Of a stretch of DNA of 64,000 nt, positions 24,381-33,431 are shown in pieces. This DNA is from an uncultured Kiritimatiellota bacterium (lineage in GTDB: Bacteria; Verrucomicrobiota; Kiritimatiellia; RFP12; UBA1067), in assembly GCA_934667425.1 (NCBI GenBank), contig CAKULV010000009.1, positions 6,576 to 70,575 of the forward strand, given 5' to 3'. The translations under genes were made by a program, and so were the position numbers. The stretch's first letter is position 1, and each line of letters begins with the position of its first letter. The notes under the pieces are model-generated. The model saw only the letters and a list, made by a program, of their open reading frames with translations. It had not been told where the DNA came from and searched no databases.

Positions 24381-27300
24381 TCAGCGGACAACAATGGCCG
24401 TGCCGCGCCGCGCCTTCAGAGCGAGCGTCTTGCCGTCGTCAAGAAGGCGCAGGAGCCAGTTTGCGCTGGAAAGCTCCGGCAATGCTCCGCCAAAGCCGTC
24501 CGCTGCGGTCGCAAGCACGTATGGAGCCTTTTCCCGGTCAAGGTCATCCAGATTCTCAACCGTGACCTCGGCCCCGTCCCCAAAGACGAAGCGTCCGTTG
24601 ATGGCGACCGGATCTGCCGCCGCCGCTACGCGCAGTTCACCCGTGAGGGTGTAGACGCCCCCAAGCAGATCAAGCGTCGTGCCGGACGCCATGCGGAGCG
24701 TGGCGAAAGTCGGCATCGTTGACCCGTCATATGGGTTCACGGTAGCGAGGCATCCGTCGCCAGAGTCCTTCAATGGCACGTAGACGCCTACGTCCGTTGA
24801 ATTCCGTCCCTGCGGATCGTATGCAAGGCCGACCACGTCCTTCCGGCTCGCACCTCCGTTGCCACCGGCGTTCCAGAGCTGGAGCAGGAACTTGTGCGCT
24901 CCCGGCGACAGCGTGACGGACATCCGGCGAAGCTCTCCCCATGTGGTGGAACCTTCCTTCTTGAGCTCTACCCCATCCACGAAGATGTTCAGTACGTCGT
25001 CAAAGGCAAATGCGAAAGTCCAAGTGCAGTCCTCCGTCCCGCGGTTCCATATGTATCCCGAATACGAGACGTAGTGGTACGGCTGGAAATATCCGCCTGA
25101 CACGCACGGTTCGTATGCATGGGATGGCTCAAGGTCGACCCCGCCATCCGTAAGCGCAACCTTATGGCTGTATTCCGTGGTGGCCTCGCCTTCGGCGTAC
25201 TTGCGTTCGCCCCACAGGAACCCCGGCTTGAGGGCAGGCAGCTGAAGGGTGCCGCCCTGCACGTCAACCATTCCCGAAACGGACACAGGGGCATTGAGGA
25301 GGAACGTGCCGTCGCCTGTCTTGACGAGCGACGCCATCGTACCGCCAACATTCTCGACGGCCCCGGACGTCGCAGTCACCGCGCCGAAGTCGCGGGCAAA
25401 TCCGCCGAAATCGATTGCGCCGCCGGCGACCTCTATCTGGGAGCCGGCGGGTATGGCATTCTCGTGGACAACCTTCAGGGTGCCGCCCTCCACGCGTGTG
25501 GCGCCGCCGTACGTGTTCGCGGCCTTCAGCGACAAGGTGCCGTCTCCCAGTTTCACAAGACCGCCCGAAGCCTGCTTATCGTCCGTCAGCGTCACGGTGA
25601 GCGGCACGTCGTTCGTGTATCCGCCACGGGTGAGGAGCGCGTTCATCGTGGTGTAGCCAAAGCCCGGCGATGTGACGGTGAAGCCCGTGACGCGGTTGTT
25701 CACGGAATCGAATTCGGCGACGGCTGACGCCCCCTCGCCATCGCCACTGATCTCGACCATAGGTGCGCCAACCCACGTGCCGTCCGCATACTCCGACCCT
25801 TCCGGGAACGCAAGCGACTTGAGGCCGCGTCCTGCCGGCGCATTGATCGGATGGTCGAGATTAACGTTGAGTCCAGACGTATCGAACTTCGCGCCGCCGG
25901 CGAACGCCGTCAGGGTAAGACGTTCAGGATCGCCGAAGAAGAAGCTCTCCGCCTTGTACGCGGCATAGTCCTTCTTCTTTGACCCGTGCCGATACTTGAG
26001 GATGCCGCCATCGAGGTTGACCCACGCCTTGTTCCCGTCGATTGCCTTGTTTTCGCCAACTCCCACGATCGTCTGCGCCTCGTTCGTCACGAGCTGTACC
26101 CAGTACGTCTCCAGGGAGCCGCCCGTGCGCAGGTTGAGGATCGTCTTCGCATTCGGCGCGGCCGCCATGTCAAGCCCGCAGTCGAGCTTCGCCTTGCCGC
26201 CCGCGAACGTAATCACATCCTCGTTCGCCCCGTACGAAAAGCCCTCGTACAGCGTCTTGCCTGATGTGATCCCTTCCCAGCTCTCTAATGCGCCGCCTGT
26301 CTGGTAGAATACGCTCTTTGCGCAGGCTGCCTTGCCTGAATGCATCCCGAACGTGATCGCCGAATTCTTAGACAGCACTTTCCCTCCCCTCACGTACCAG
26401 ACCCCTCTTCCGTAACTCCCGCCGCCAGGCATGAACTGTCCAAGGATCATGAGACTGCCGCCCTGGTTCTCCATGTAGCCGCTTCCGCCATTGCCGATAT
26501 AGTTGTAGACGTACCTTGGATACGCAGTAGTTCCACCAGTGGAAAACACGGTCAGATCTCCACCGCGCTGTATTACCGAACCATGGCAAGTCCTCTTGAT
26601 GCTGTTGGGGCCGGTGACGACGCCAACCTGCAGCAATCCCGTAACGCACGCGCCTTCGCCTATCTCCAACACGCCCCGGCCTCCGCCCCATGTCGGGATC
26701 TCGGCAGACTCAACCGTTGCCTTGCGGGCCGGCCCTACGCAGATTACGCCGTCAAGCTTGCTCGCCTCGTTCGTGCCCCTCCCGGTCCAGTTCGTCGTGA
26801 CGAGGGTGTCCGTTATTCGGAGTTTCGCGACTGCCGGGTACTGCGCCCCTACGTCAAGCCTGTTCGTCCCGAACTCGACCTGTCCGGCGGACGCCCAATC
26901 CAGCGTGGAATCGCCAGTCACCAGCACGTCCGTGAAGGAGTGCTTCCTGTCCGCACCCGTCATCTTCACGTAGCCCTCGCGCTGGTAGTACTTTACGTCG
27001 TCCTGGTTGCCTGTAAGCGCGATCGCGCCTGTGCCTCCGACGGAGAGGCTGCGCCAGCCGCCGTTCCAGTCCGCATCCACGGCAAGCGGTTCAGCCGCAT
27101 CGCCATCAAGCGGAGAGAGAAGTATCTGAAGGTATTGGTTTTCCATGTGCGAGCAAAGTGCATCCCACGCCGCCACCCGTGCGCTGGCGTCATCGGACGA
27201 AGACATGAGGACGTGCAGCCTCATCCCGTCGGAGTTTGACGCAACGTTTCCCCTTACATCGACAGGCCCGCCGAACGACCAGCACTTGTTGGCGCCGCCT

Positions 27301-28244
27301 ATGATCCTGCAGCCGTTCTCCGTAATCGTGACAGGCCCGTCGATCCGTGCCGCCGCCGTTTCGGGGGTTCCGCCGGACGCCGCCATCTGTTCGCTCAAAG
27401 TGCCGCCATCCAGCACAACGCCCCACGCGAGCGCAGGCGCGAACCTCTGTGAAGACAGGGTAGCGCCTTTACGGACGGTGATGGCATTCTCGGAAGATCC
27501 GCCCATGATGACGTTTTGTCCCTCAAGGTAAAGGAATGCCGCAGTCCCCATGTTCGTCACGGTGATGTTTCCGGGGTTTTCAACCGTCACGCCAAGCATG
27601 CCGAATCCGCAAGCGATCTCAAGATTGTGGCCTTTCATGTCCAGCTTGCCCTGCCCCCCGCGAATGTCCCACCGGCGGAACACCCAATTGCCATTGGAGT
27701 TCTGATAGGCGACGCCTCCAAAGCGCGTATCGCCCGTCAGCGTGACGTTCTCGAACACCGCCCGCCACTGATCCTTTACGGTGCCGACATGGCGGAGCGC
27801 GCCCTCGCCGTTCATGCCCGTGCCGCATACGGATATGGCCCGCTTGCCGAAACGCAGATCCTCCGCGTCCGCGCCGAACTCCAGGGTCGCACCGTCCGAC
27901 ACAACGACAGCGCCTCTGTCGGCGTCGCCGAGCGCATTGGCGGCAAGACAGCGCAGATACCCGCCCTCAACGCGAATCGATCCCTTGTATCCGGCAAGAG
28001 ACCTGCCGATGATGAAGCGGCCTTCGCCACGCTTGACGACATCCTCGCCCGAAGCGATGATCGCATTGGCCTCCTCGTCTGTCAACGTGCGGTCAACGCC
28101 GGCGTCTACAGTCACCTCCAGGGCCGAGGCCCCGCATGCGGCCATGCAGGCGAACGCAACGGACAGCGCAAGCCGCCCCCAAAGCGAACGCTCGATTCCG
28201 CCACTCAACGCACGCCTCTCCGTTTTTGTCCATTTTCCACTCAT
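24381..28244 (-). CDS. Giant PATR (autotransporter-associated beta-strand) surface protein with PA14-like domain
   Basis: The 1287-residue protein has a signal peptide (about residues 22-42, ending CGASA). The body is Gly/Asn-rich parallel beta-helix sequence. A clear PATR unit reads LVKLGDGTLSLKAANTYGG, followed by ATRVEGGTLKV; others are degenerate. Near the end, SGYIWNRGTEDCTWTFAFAF and DDVLNIFVDGVEL resemble a PA14 domain, often carbohydrate-binding. There is no C-terminal beta-barrel, so it is not a classical autotransporter. It ends RRGTAIVVR, a motif shared with two other secreted proteins here. GGAGGG precedes the ATG and a TTGACA promoter lies upstream. It is probably a surface or secreted adhesin. 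Confidence 0.78.
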   Translation of the reverse strand: MSGKWTKTERRALSGGIERSLWGRLALSVAFACMAACGASALEVTVDAGVDRTLTDEEANAIIASGEDVVKRGEGRFIIGRSLAGYKGSIRVEGGYLRCLAANALGDADRGAVVVSDGATLEFGADAEDLRFGKRAISVCGTGMNGEGALRHVGTVKDQWRAVFENVTLTGDTRFGGVAYQNSNGNWVFRRWDIRGGQGKLDMKGHNLEIACGFGMLGVTVENPGNITVTNMGTAAFLYLEGQNVIMGGSSENAITVRKGATLSSQRFAPALAWGVVLDGGTLSEQMAASGGTPETAAARIDGPVTITENGCRIIGGANKCWSFGGPVDVRGNVASNSDGMRLHVLMSSSDDASARVAAWDALCSHMENQYLQILLSPLDGDAAEPLAVDADWNGGWRSLSVGGTGAIALTGNQDDVKYYQREGYVKMTGADRKHSFTDVLVTGDSTLDWASAGQVEFGTNRLDVGAQYPAVAKLRITDTLVTTNWTGRGTNEASKLDGVICVGPARKATVESAEIPTWGGGRGVLEIGEGACVTGLLQVGVVTGPNSIKRTCHGSVIQRGGDLTVFSTGGTTAYPRYVYNYIGNGGSGYMENQGGSLMILGQFMPGGGSYGRGVWYVRGGKVLSKNSAITFGMHSGKAACAKSVFYQTGGALESWEGITSGKTLYEGFSYGANEDVITFAGGKAKLDCGLDMAAAPNAKTILNLRTGGSLETYWVQLVTNEAQTIVGVGENKAIDGNKAWVNLDGGILKYRHGSKKKDYAAYKAESFFFGDPERLTLTAFAGGAKFDTSGLNVNLDHPINAPAGRGLKSLAFPEGSEYADGTWVGAPMVEISGDGEGASAVAEFDSVNNRVTGFTVTSPGFGYTTMNALLTRGGYTNDVPLTVTLTDDKQASGGLVKLGDGTLSLKAANTYGGATRVEGGTLKVVHENAIPAGSQIEVAGGAIDFGGFARDFGAVTATSGAVENVGGTMASLVKTGDGTFLLNAPVSVSGMVDVQGGTLQLPALKPGFLWGERKYAEGEATTEYSHKVALTDGGVDLEPSHAYEPCVSGGYFQPYHYVSYSGYIWNRGTEDCTWTFAFAFDDVLNIFVDGVELKKEGSTTWGELRRMSVTLSPGAHKFLLQLWNAGGNGGASRKDVVGLAYDPQGRNSTDVGVYVPLKDSGDGCLATVNPYDGSTMPTFATLRMASGTTLDLLGGVYTLTGELRVAAAADPVAINGRFVFGDGAEVTVENLDDLDREKAPYVLATAADGFGGALPELSSANWLLRLLDDGKTLALKARRGTAIVVR

Positions 28245-28279
28245 GGCAAGCCCTCCATTCCCTCAAAAAACATTAACGT

Positions 28280-28307
28280 ATGATATATGGTTTTCTTTTT
28301 GTGTCAA
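28280..28307 (-). promoter_or_regulatory. TTGACA promoter for the first PATR gene
   Basis: The -35 TTGACA is at 28307-28302 and the -10 TATCAT at 28285-28280, with a 16-nt A-rich spacer (CAAAAAGAAAACCATA). The leader of about 30 nt carries GGAGGG. The 169-bp gap to the fumarase gene is AT-rich and otherwise without features. Confidence 0.65.
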
Positions 28308-28413
28308 CACCAAGTTCTTGCCGATACGCAAATGGTGCTTACGGAGTTTGGGGAATATCCCAACTGCCGTTTTTAGATGCAATTGCAAAACCTTCGCGAT
28401 TAGGTAAAACCGC

Positions 28414-28980
28414 TCAAGACAACCGTTCAAGGGCCTTTGACGACGCTTCCGCGATTGCCCCGAACAGCGATCTTCCGTGCGCATCCATGGCGACCACGCA
28501 CGGGAACGCCTCCATGCGGAACGCCCAGCACGCCTCAGCCGCGCCCCATTCCTCAAGGAAATGCACTCCGCACACATCCTTCACGCAGTCCGCAGTAAGC
28601 GCCGCCGCGCCGCCGACCGCCTGGAGATACACGCAGCCATACTTTTCGCAGGCGGCGAGGGTCGCCCCGTCCATGCCGCCCTTCCCGATTATGAGGCGCA
28701 CCCCGCTTTCGCGTATGAAGTCCGGCTCGTACGGGTTCTCCCGCACGCTCGTGGTCGGGCCCGCCGCCACCACCTTCCATTTGCCGCCCTTCTCGACGAC
28801 AACGGGGCCGCAATGGAACAGCGCGCCATTCCTGAAATCAACCGGGATCCGCCCCCCATCCGCGAAATGCTTGTGGAACCTGTCGCGCCCCGTGTATACA
28901 ACGCCGGACACCAGCACCGTATCCCCGGCGACGAGTCCGCGCACATCCTTTTCCGTGAACGGATAAGCAAGCCTCTTCAC
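28414..28980 (-). CDS. Class I fumarate hydratase, beta (C-terminal) subunit
   Basis: This is the smaller subunit of a two-subunit iron-sulfur fumarase, or a related tartrate dehydratase, interconverting fumarate and malate. The likely start is a GTG at 28980, giving 188 residues (KRLAYPFTEKDVRGLVAGD) and overlapping the alpha stop as GTGA. Family motifs: GDTVLVSGVVYTGRD, HCGPVV, AAGPTTSVRENPY, GKGGM and YLQAVGGAAAL. The longer frame starting at 29031 would overlap the alpha gene by 55 nt and adds no family sequence. It acts with the alpha subunit just upstream. Confidence 0.85.
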   Translation of the reverse strand: MKRLAYPFTEKDVRGLVAGDTVLVSGVVYTGRDRFHKHFADGGRIPVDFRNGALFHCGPVVVEKGGKWKVVAAGPTTSVRENPYEPDFIRESGVRLIIGKGGMDGATLAACEKYGCVYLQAVGGAAALTADCVKDVCGVHFLEEWGAAEACWAFRMEAFPCVVAMDAHGRSLFGAIAEASSKALERLS

Positions 28981-29837
28981 GACGCGACCTCCCTGCCAAA
29001 CCTGATAGTACGCCTGCGCAACGCCCAGCACATGTACGCGACAGTGACGAAGAAACTCGCCGGGACGCGAGGCCGGCTCCCGATCTTCACGCCCAAAAGC
29101 GTTGTCTTGCCGCCAAGCCCCATCGGACCTATGCCAAGGGAATTCGCCTCCTTGAGCAGTCGTTCCTCAAGCCCGGCGAGTTCGCCGCACGGATTCCTGT
29201 CCCCGAGGGCGCGGAGCAGCTGATGCTTCGCCTCCTCGAAGCCGCCCGCGCGGTCTCCGCCAACGCATACTCCGAGGATTCCCGGCGCACAGCCGTATCC
29301 CTGCGCCCTGTGGACGGCGTCAAGCACGCACTTCCGCACCCCCTCAAGATCTCGCCCGGCGCCGATCGATGCATCCGGCAGGGAATACTGCCGGCTCATG
29401 TTCTCCGAGCCGCCCCCCTTCATCAGCAACGTGACGGCCGGGGCTGATTTCACGCCATCTGCGGAAATGTAGTGGATCACCGGCGCACCATCGCAGACAT
29501 TCGAATCCACCGATGCCCCGGTGACGGAATCTATCGTATTGCGCCGCAGCCATCCCATCCCGGTGGCATGGACTACGGCATCCTTTATCACCGAGGGCGT
29601 CACTTTGCTGCGCAATCGCTCATCGACGAAGAACGTGAGGGTGCCGGTATCCTGGCACATCGGGGTGCCATTGCGCCGCGCAAGCCCGGCGTTCTGAAGA
29701 AGCGTCCCGAGGATCATGCGGGCGGAAGAGCCCTTCGCCTCGCGGAGCGATGCCGCCTTCAGCGCGTCAAGGACGTCTTTCGAGAGCGAACTCGACGTCC
29801 TGCGTATGAGTGACGCAATCCTTTTTTCGATTTCCAT
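28977..29837 (-). CDS. Class I fumarate hydratase, alpha (N-terminal) subunit
   Basis: This 286-residue cytosolic subunit binds the [4Fe-4S] cluster of class I fumarase or tartrate dehydratase. Cluster cysteines lie in PMCQDTGT, in GYGCAPGILGVCVGG and possibly in NPCGELAG. Other motifs are GGGSENMS and LGIGPMGLGGKTT. The split into two genes is common in anaerobes. A TGGTATAAT box sits 8 nt before the ATG and no Shine-Dalgarno is present. I cannot separate fumarate from tartrate as substrate by sequence alone. Confidence 0.87.
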   Translation of the reverse strand: MEIEKRIASLIRRTSSSLSKDVLDALKAASLREAKGSSARMILGTLLQNAGLARRNGTPMCQDTGTLTFFVDERLRSKVTPSVIKDAVVHATGMGWLRRNTIDSVTGASVDSNVCDGAPVIHYISADGVKSAPAVTLLMKGGGSENMSRQYSLPDASIGAGRDLEGVRKCVLDAVHRAQGYGCAPGILGVCVGGDRAGGFEEAKHQLLRALGDRNPCGELAGLEERLLKEANSLGIGPMGLGGKTTLLGVKIGSRPRVPASFFVTVAYMCWALRRRTIRFGREVAS

Positions 29838-29845
29838 GGCTGGGC

Positions 29846-29854
29846 ATTATACCA
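29846..29854 (-). promoter_or_regulatory. Extended -10 (TGGTATAAT) 8 nt before the fumarase alpha start
   Basis: The minus strand reads TTTGGTATAAT, 8 nt, then the ATG at 29837. The bases between -10 and start (GCCCAGCC) closely match those in front of ruvB (TCCCAGCC), suggesting a shared promoter type. Confidence 0.5.
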
Positions 29855-29875
29855 AAGATTGCGGCATGCGCGAGG

Positions 29876-31102
29876 TCACTCGTACCTAAGGCAATCTATC
29901 GGATTGAGCTTAGAGGCGCGGTATGCCGGATAGAACCCGAAGAACAGGCCGACGAGCGACGAGAAGAGGAATGCGCCGAACGCGCTCGACCACTCGATGA
30001 GGATTGGCCAGTTCTGCAGGTTGCCGATCAGCTTCGCGCCGCCCACCCCGACGGCCACGCCTATCGCCCCGCCCACGGTGGAGAGCACCATCGCCTCAAG
30101 TATGAACTGCCAAAGGATGTTCGCCGGGGTCGCCCCGATCGCCATTCGCAGGCCGATCTCCCTGATGCGCTCCGTCACGGATACGAGCATGATGTTCATT
30201 ATGCCGATGCCGCCCACAAGGAGGGAGATCGCGGCCACTGCGGTAAGCAGTATCGTCATCAGGTTCGAGACTGATCCGATTGTGTTCATGATCTCCGTCG
30301 TGTCGCGCGTCTCGAAATCGTCGTCCTGATAGTCCGCAAGCCTGTGCCTCTGCCGGAGCAGCGCCGTTATCTCGCGCTTCGCCTCGTCAAGGTCGTCCAT
30401 CGAATACAGCGAGAGGTTCATCATGTTTATCGACTTGAACGTCGATCTCTGCAGCACCCTGCCAACGGTCGTGTACGGAGCCATCACGGTATCGTCCTGA
30501 TCCTGCCCCCACCCGTTCGCGCCCTTCGTGGCAAGTATGCCAACGACCTTGAACGGCATGCCCTTTATGCGGAACGTCTTACCGATCGGATCCTCATCCC
30601 CGAAAAGGTTCTCCTTCACGGTGTTGCCGATCACGCATACGCGCTGGTACATGCGCTCCTCCTCCTCGGAGAAGAAGCGGCCCTCGCTTACGCCCCAGTT
30701 CCGTATGTCCGGCATATCCGTAGATACGCCACTCACGCGGCTCTGCCAGTTCTTGCCCTGGTATATCATCTGGCACGTCACGTTTACCGTAGGCGATACG
30801 GCCGCGACAAGGTGCGACAGCTCGCGCTTGATCGCCCTCGCATCCTTGGCGGTCATTGTCTGCCCCTGCCCCATTCCAGTGGAGACGGCATTGCGGTTGC
30901 GCCTCTCCGGGAACACCATGATGAGGTTGTTGCCCATCGACGATATCTCCTGCACCATCATGGTGGATGCGCCCTTGCCTATCGCGAGAACGGCGATGAC
31001 GGCGGCGATGCCCACGATGATGCCGAGGCACGTGAGGAGGGAGCGCGTCTTGTTACGCACGATCGCAAGCAATGCGACCTTGAATATCATCAGGAAATTC
31101 AT
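29876..31102 (-). CDS. MacB/FtsX-type ABC transporter permease
   Basis: The 408-residue inner-membrane protein has the MacB layout: an N-terminal helix (about 20-45, LLTCLGIIVGIAAVIAVLAIG), a large periplasmic domain to about residue 270, and three C-terminal helices (ISLLVGGIGIMNIMLVSVTE, FILEAMVLSTVGGAIGVAVG, AFGAFLFSSLVGLFFGFYPA). The ending RASKLNPIDCLRYE is the MacB signature. The start overlaps the ATPase stop as ATGA, making a two-gene unit. No HlyD-type adaptor is adjacent. Such exporters move lipoproteins, peptides or drugs; the substrate here is unknown. Confidence 0.87.
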   Translation of the reverse strand: MNFLMIFKVALLAIVRNKTRSLLTCLGIIVGIAAVIAVLAIGKGASTMMVQEISSMGNNLIMVFPERRNRNAVSTGMGQGQTMTAKDARAIKRELSHLVAAVSPTVNVTCQMIYQGKNWQSRVSGVSTDMPDIRNWGVSEGRFFSEEEERMYQRVCVIGNTVKENLFGDEDPIGKTFRIKGMPFKVVGILATKGANGWGQDQDDTVMAPYTTVGRVLQRSTFKSINMMNLSLYSMDDLDEAKREITALLRQRHRLADYQDDDFETRDTTEIMNTIGSVSNLMTILLTAVAAISLLVGGIGIMNIMLVSVTERIREIGLRMAIGATPANILWQFILEAMVLSTVGGAIGVAVGVGGAKLIGNLQNWPILIEWSSAFGAFLFSSLVGLFFGFYPAYRASKLNPIDCLRYE

Positions 31103-31788
31103 GCCGCCCGCTCGTCCTTGACAAGGTGTCCGTCACGCATCACGAGATGGCGCTTCGCGTATGCCGCGATGTCTTCCTCGTGCGTCACCATCACTATGGT
31201 TATGCCCTCGTTGGACAGTTCCGTGAAGAGGTTCATTATCTCCACCGACGATTTCGTGTCAAGGTTGCCGGTAGGCTCGTCCGCGAACAGCACCGGCGGC
31301 TCGTTCATCAGCGCGCGCGCGATGGCGACGCGCTGCTGCTGCCCGCCGGAGAGTTCCGCCGGTGTGTGGGTGCCGCGTCCGCCAAGCCCGACTCGCCTGA
31401 GCAGCTCGACCGCGCGCCGCCGCCTCTGCGAGCGGGAGAGGCGGCCGAGGTATATGTCGGGAAGCTCCACATTCTCGATCGCGCTCGTGCGCGGCAGGAG
31501 GTTGAAGTTCTGGAACACGAAACCGAGCTTCCTGTTGCGGATTATCGCGAGTTCGCGCCTGGTGCGCCTGGCGACCTCAACGCCGTCCAGCAGATAGCTG
31601 CCGGATGTCGGCACGTCGAGGCACCCCAGTATGTTGAGCATCGTCGACTTTCCGGAGCCGGAGGCCCCCATGATGGCAACGAACTCCCCGTTGTCAATCT
31701 TGAGCGAAACCCCGTCCAGCGCCGCCACAGGCTCCTCGCCGGCGGAATATATCTTCCTGAGGTCCCTTATCTCTATCAAGCTGCTCAC
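31099..31788 (-). CDS. MacB/LolD-type ABC transporter ATP-binding protein
   Basis: This is the ATPase partner of the permease that follows. It has about 229 residues from a GTG at 31788 preceded by TGGAG; a TTG at 31803 would add five residues. Walker A is GASGSGKST, the Q-loop is GFVFQNFNLLPR, the signature is LSGGQQQRVAIARAL, Walker B is PVLFADEPTGNLD and the switch is VMVTHEE. This combination is typical of the MacB/LolD/FtsE clade. It lies 18 nt downstream of pyrF on the same strand, so pyrF may be co-transcribed. Confidence 0.88.
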   Translation of the reverse strand: MSSLIEIRDLRKIYSAGEEPVAALDGVSLKIDNGEFVAIMGASGSGKSTMLNILGCLDVPTSGSYLLDGVEVARRTRRELAIIRNRKLGFVFQNFNLLPRTSAIENVELPDIYLGRLSRSQRRRRAVELLRRVGLGGRGTHTPAELSGGQQQRVAIARALMNEPPVLFADEPTGNLDTKSSVEIMNLFTELSNEGITIVMVTHEEDIAAYAKRHLVMRDGHLVKDERAA

Positions 31789-31806
31789 TGCGTCTCCAGG
31801 CAATGG

Positions 31807-32517
31807 CTATGCCACGGCGGCCGCATCCATCTCGGCGCATATCGCGCGGGCCGCCGCCGCCGGATCTGGCGCACCGAGTATCGGACGCCCCACGACGAGG
31901 TGCGTCGCGCCGTCCCTCACGGCGTCTGCGGGCGTGGCAACCCTCTTCTGGTCGCCTACGGACGATCCGGCCGGACGCACGCCCGGCGTGACAAAGAGCG
32001 TTCCCGCCTTGAGCATCTTCGACAGTTCGCCCACTTCCTTCGGCGAACACACGAGCCCGTCCGCACCGTTCGCCGTGGCGAACGACGCCATCGCCTTCAC
32101 CTGATCCGCCGGTGAGCGCCCCTGGATCCCGATGTCCTCAAGGTCACTCCGGTCAAGCGATGTAAGCACCGTAACGGCAAGTATCCCCGGCGCCGCCTCT
32201 CCGAACTCCGCTGCGGCATCGTGCGCGGCGGCGATCATCGCCTTGCCGCCAACCGAATGGATGGTCATGAGGTCAACCCCAAGTCTGCCGCCCGACCTCA
32301 CGGCGCGTTCCACGGTGCGCGGGATGTCATGGAACTTCAGGTCGAGGAACACCTTCTTGCCGAGATCCTTCACTGCCTTCACCACGTCAGGTCCCTCCGC
32401 AGTGTAAAGCTCCAGCCCTATCTTGTAGAAGCCCACGGCATCGCCGATGAGCCTGATCTTCTCGACCGCCTCGGCCCGCGTCTGGACATCCAAAGCCACA
32501 ATGAGTTCCGCCATCAT
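31807..32517 (-). CDS. pyrF: Orotidine 5'-phosphate decarboxylase
   Basis: PyrF makes UMP from OMP, the last step of de novo pyrimidine synthesis. The 236-residue length is normal. The catalytic motif KKVFLDLKFHDIPRTV is near residues 54-69, with the Asp/Lys pair, followed by DLMTIHS. The phosphate-binding end is VTPGVRP and LVVGRPILGAPDP. GAAAGGAATGG precedes the ATG pair at 32517/32514. A TGCTATAAT box lies at 32549-32557, giving a normal leader of about 25 nt. Confidence 0.95.
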   Translation of the reverse strand: MMAELIVALDVQTRAEAVEKIRLIGDAVGFYKIGLELYTAEGPDVVKAVKDLGKKVFLDLKFHDIPRTVERAVRSGGRLGVDLMTIHSVGGKAMIAAAHDAAAEFGEAAPGILAVTVLTSLDRSDLEDIGIQGRSPADQVKAMASFATANGADGLVCSPKEVGELSKMLKAGTLFVTPGVRPAGSSVGDQKRVATPADAVRDGATHLVVGRPILGAPDPAAAARAICAEMDAAAVA

Positions 32518-32576
32518 CCATTCCTTTCACATACGAAAATTTCGCGTAATTATAGCACAGAAGCCGCTGAGTGAGA

Positions 32577-33227
32577 TCAGGGTTCTTCGGGCTTCAGGTA
32601 CCGCAGCAATTCGTCGAAGCGGTTGATCTTCACGGTATAGCGGCTTTCGCGCAGATGGCCGAAGCCGAACGTGCAGAACGCGGTCTTTACGCCTGCCGCA
32701 AATCCGCTATCCATGTCTGTCCAATTGTCGCCCACCATCCAGTCGTGAGACGAGAGCCTGTGCCCCCCCATTCGCGACGCGCATTCGCGCAGCGGCATGC
32801 CCGAGGGCTTCATCTCGGCGCAATCGCCGCCGGCGATGACCGCATTGCCGAAGTATCGCAGGATTCCGTAGTGCGCCAGCAGGTCGCGGGCGGCGAAGTT
32901 CGGCTTGTTCGTGCTGACGCCCATGAGCCATCCCCGGTCGGCGAGTTCCGCAAGCGTACTCCGCACCCCCGGATAAAGCGTCGTCTCATCCGTCATGTGC
33001 GCCCGGTAGTTCGCGCTGAACTGTGGCCACAATTCATCGAAACGTCCCGTCACCTCCGGAATGGCGTTCTCCAGCAGGTGGCGCGCTCCGCAGCCGACGA
33101 AGCCGATGACGGCATCCTGGGGCAGAGGCTTCAGCCCGAGATCCACCCGCGTGAAGTTGACCGCGCTCGCGAGATCGGCGCGCGAGTCGAAAAGCGTTCC
33201 GTCAAGGTCAAAGAATACCGCGTTCAT
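32577..33227 (-). CDS. HAD-superfamily phosphatase (phosphoglycolate phosphatase-like)
   Basis: The 216-residue protein begins with the HAD nucleophile motif FFDLDGTLFDS. Motif II is GVSTNK and motif IV is VGDNWTDMDSGFAAGVKT. An alpha-helical cap lies between about residues 20 and 90. These features fit the Gph/PGPase subfamily. The substrate is inferred only. The upstream leader runs straight into a period-7 repeat at 33240. Confidence 0.8.
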   Translation of the reverse strand: MNAVFFDLDGTLFDSRADLASAVNFTRVDLGLKPLPQDAVIGFVGCGARHLLENAIPEVTGRFDELWPQFSANYRAHMTDETTLYPGVRSTLAELADRGWLMGVSTNKPNFAARDLLAHYGILRYFGNAVIAGGDCAEMKPSGMPLRECASRMGGHRLSSHDWMVGDNWTDMDSGFAAGVKTAFCTFGFGHLRESRYTVKINRFDELLRYLKPEEP

Positions 33228-33239
33228 TTCTCAAGTTGG

Positions 33240-33284
33240 TAGGTTTTAGGTTATAGGTTTCAGGTTTTAGGTTTCAGGTTTCAG
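33240..33284. repeat. Period-7 tandem repeat, consensus (T/C)AGGTT(T/A)
   Basis: Six contiguous heptamers read TAGGTTT, TAGGTTA, TAGGTTT, CAGGTTT, TAGGTTT, CAGGTTT, plus CAG. The unit matches that at 16136-16166. It lies in the 204-bp gap between the HAD phosphatase and tsaD, 13 nt upstream of the phosphatase ATG. Confidence 0.85.
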
Positions 33285-33395
33285 CAGACGCCCAAAAACG
33301 CCGGATTCGCGGGAGGGCCGCAATTCATTGCGACCGTTGGCACGACACCTCGGATTCGCCGCCACAAATCATCGAATGCCTAAATTTTAAAATGC

Positions 33396-33419
33396 AATCG
33401 TAAATCGTAAATCGTAAAT
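33396..33419. repeat. Period-7 repeat AATCGTA (three units) beside the tsaD stop
   Basis: Three perfect AATCGTA units and a partial fourth follow the context AAAATGC. The same ATGCAATCGTAAATC core occurs at 57112 and, inverted, twice between 56893 and 56970. It ends 12 nt from the tsaD stop codon. Confidence 0.8.
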
Positions 33420-33431
33420 TCCCAAAAGGAT

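Noticed and set aside
23965..24394. Several open frames of about 100-138 codons on both strands
   Set aside because: They only translate the palindromic repeat array and yield low-complexity RRR/GA-type sequence.
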